DNA of 23,272 nucleotides from Ichthyophthirius multifiliis (lineage: Eukaryota; Ciliophora; Oligohymenophorea; Hymenostomatida), in NCBI RefSeq assembly GCF_000220395.1, contig NW_004086436.1:1-23272 (forward strand), given 5' to 3'. Under the pieces are notes generated by a model that was not told the DNA's origin, did no database searches, and saw nothing but the letters and a program-made list of their open reading frames with translations. Both the position numbers and the translations under genes were made by a program. Positions 21,394 to 23,272 of the stretch are shown in pieces. The first letter of the stretch is position 1. Each line of letters starts with the position of its first letter.

Positions 21394-21988
21394 ACTTCAA
21401 GCATGAATAAGGTACTACCACCACTGTTTTCGAAGCTTCATTAATGGATATTTACAGTTTATCATCCAATTAACCTTAAGTTGGTGAAAGAAGTATCTTC
21501 TAAGTTATCTGCTTAGCTGTTTAATTATCTAATGCCTATGTTCCCATTAGATTACATAAATTCTAATTGAGAATCTTCACCAATAGAGATTAAGTTGAAG
21601 TCTTCCACTTAGATGTTTCTAAATAAATAACTGATGGATGTGACAAAGGTTAATAATGTATTGTAGTTGCCAATTTAGATACTAGAGGTGATATCTGTAC
21701 ATCAGAAGCTTGTACCGGATTCTTACCTGAAGGATCAGTTCCTAAATATATTGTTGGTGATTATTTATATGTAAGAATCTAATTCTTAGATAACACCTAT
21801 ACAAACTACTTATAAGTCTAAACTGTTAAATTCACTGATGACAGAGGTGTCTACAGTTATAACAAAAACACCTAATGGTGGTAAATCAATTAATAAAAAG
21901 GATTAGTTGATGTTAAAGTATTATTGTGGTAACCTTAAGTAAATTGCAAAGTTGAAGTTACCTTAAAAACACATTTTAAACAGATTCA
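21394..21988 (+). pseudogene. Gene fragment of an unidentified protein, codon use unlike neighbours
   Basis: An uninterrupted frame (in code 6) of about 200 codons encodes well-structured sequence such as TTTTVFEASLMDIYSLSS, QLSNAYVPIRLHKFQLRIFT, NLDTRGDICTSEACTGFLPE, VPKYIVGDYLYVRIQFLDN and GLVDVKVLLWQPQVNCKVEV. It looks like a beta-rich, possibly extracellular protein. I do not recognise the family. The codons differ from every other gene here: many end in C (ACC, GCC, GTC, TTC, ATC), as in highly expressed ciliate genes. No ATG opens the frame at the left edge, where the sequence changes abruptly from near-pure A/T, and there is no acceptor with a credible upstream exon. On the right the frame runs into A/T sequence with no TGA for hundreds of bases, while other frames give faint coding-like scraps to about 22100. 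A duplicated, 5'- and 3'-truncated copy of a highly expressed gene fits best. A real gene with missed outer exons is the alternative. Confidence 0.55.
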
Positions 21989-23203
21989 ATATTTAAAATT
22001 TTATATAATGAAAAGACTTTTATTAAGTATCTAAAAAAAGCTTCTAAATTAAAGTAGCATAACCTTAAACTAAAAATGCATAATTAGAAAACAATTATAA
22101 TTTTTATGCAAAATTTTTATATAGTTATAATTTATATACTTTAGCTTTATTATTCAGATTTAATTAAAAATTAATAATTGCATATATTTTTTTTTATTTA
22201 CAAAAATATTATAATAATATATTATTAAATTATAAATACAATTATATTAAAATATTTATATTAATATATAAAAAAAAACTAATTTATTATATAAAATTTT
22301 ATTTATTCTTTCATATTAATTTTATTTTATAGATATTCTTTTAATAATAAAATTAAAATATAAATTTATAATAAATATGAAAATAAATTTTAAAGAATTT
22401 AGATATTTTATTTTTATAATTAATATATTTTTTAGTTTTAGTGTCATTTTTTTTTTATTTATCAATTTAAACATTAAAGAATAATATATATTTTTTTATA
22501 TTTTAAAACATTCTTTTAAATCAAATTTTTATATACACATTATAATTTTATTTATTTAATTTATACAATAAATAATTTATTTTTTATATATTAAAATTCT
22601 TAATTTCGAATATTTATTTATCCATACTTTTATTTGTTTGATATTTATTTATAAATAATTTTACTTTATAAGATATTATATAATTTTTTTTTTTTTTAAC
22701 ATTATAGTAGTTTTTAGTTTGAGTTTTATTCTAATAATACAAAATAACTATATTATTATAAATACAATTATAATCTTAATTCATTCATAATTTATTCAAT
22801 TAAAAATCTTTTTTATTTTTGTATATAAAAAAATCATGATAAAAAAATACTATATATATATTTTATATATTTAAATTATTATATTTATTTATATGCTTTT
22901 TTATGTATATTTTATATGTACTTTTGTTAAATATATAATAAATATTATTTTAAATATTTTTACATTAAAAAAATAAAGAATTAAACTGAGTCGGAAAATT
23001 TAGAATAAAAAAAGTCATTCTATAGCATTGAAATATATATATGTCTAATTTTAAATAAAGCTTATAAAAAATTGATTATTATATTTAAAACATAAATCAT
23101 TTTTTAAAAAATTGAATATAAAAATTAAATATAAAGAAAAAATATCTTAAATATTATTAATTTAAGTTTAAAATGTTTTTAAATATATATTTATATATAT
23201 ATT

Positions 23204-23239
<36 letters not shown>

Positions 23240-23272
23240 TATATATATATATTTATTTAAAAATTATCTTAA
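21989..23272. other. Gene-free A/T tract to the window end
   Basis: Apart from the degenerate tail of the preceding fragment (to about 22100), no frame on either strand has coding character. A slightly less AT-biased patch lies at about 22980-23035 (GAGTCGG and GTCATTC within it) but gives no peptide or RNA fold I can support. The end is a broken TA/TTTATA microsatellite. Confidence 0.6.
23183..23254. repeat. Imperfect TATATATTTA repeat
   Basis: TA runs are interrupted at irregular spacing by TTTA, giving a degenerate repeat up to the window edge. No telomere-like G-rich repeat is seen. Confidence 0.85.

Noticed and set aside
19104-21960. An 18-nt exact match (aattgcaaagttgaagtt) between the CFAP57 5' exon and the orphan fragment
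   Set aside because: It lies in antisense versus sense coding context and is not extended on either side. In a sequence this low in complexity such a match is likely by chance.
1-23272. Apicomplexan (Plasmodium-like) or mitochondrial origin, suggested by the AT content
   Set aside because: Plasmodium uses the standard code, whereas conserved genes here carry many in-frame TAA/TAG. Cilia genes, spliceosomal introns and absence of organelle genes exclude mitochondrial DNA.
1-23272. Mobile elements, virus-like elements, CRISPR arrays, tRNA or rRNA genes
   Set aside because: No terminal repeats, transposase or reverse-transcriptase motifs, regularly spaced repeats, or conserved RNA blocks were seen. 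A tRNA hidden in low-complexity sequence cannot be fully excluded by eye.

Overview
The window is a stretch of a very AT-rich ciliate nuclear (probably macronuclear) genome. In every convincing gene TAA and TAG are read through as glutamine and only TGA stops, which is the ciliate nuclear code (code 6). Under the standard code the window looks almost empty. Extreme AT content, short GT-AG introns of about 38-216 nt, (TA)n tracts inside the introns and oligohymenophorean-type proteins all point to a Tetrahymena relative. Ichthyophthirius multifiliis is the best guess by composition, but this is inference and no species-specific marker was found.

Layout. 437-1086 (+) HMG-box protein. 2065-4005 (-) Gln-rich coiled-coil protein, 3' end unresolved. 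4357-7330 (-) SAPS-family regulatory subunit of PP6/Sit4-type phosphatase, 12 exons. 7888-8382 (+) intronless EF-hand protein. 8418-11942 (-) RasGAP-domain protein. 12153-14726 (-) six-TM PAS/histidine-kinase-like protein with degenerate catalytic boxes. 14909-19152 (-) CFAP57/WDR65, a WD40 plus coiled-coil ciliary protein. 19284-20065 (+) small unidentified protein. 20170-21054 (-) axonemal inner-arm dynein light chain p28/DNALI1. 21394-21988 (+) a gene fragment with codon use unlike its neighbours, lacking a clear start and stop. The flanks and spacers are nearly pure A/T.

How the parts relate. The right half (14.9-21.1 kb) is a ciliary neighbourhood: CFAP57 and p28 flank a small gene that is divergent from CFAP57 (131 bp apart) and convergent with p28 (104 bp apart). 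The left and middle hold signalling genes (phosphatase subunit, Ca2+ sensor, RasGAP, sensor-kinase-like protein). There is no operon logic. The genes are packed, including a 35-bp gap between the converging EF-hand and RasGAP stop codons.

Model quality. The SAPS, kinase-like, EF-hand and CFAP57 models keep frame from ATG to TGA across all splice junctions, which strongly supports both the intron calls and the code. Five other genes each show one to three single-base slips, nearly all at A/T homopolymers of five or more bases. These look like base-calling errors, although a biological explanation is not excluded. No transposon, virus-like element, CRISPR array, rRNA or tRNA was recognised.
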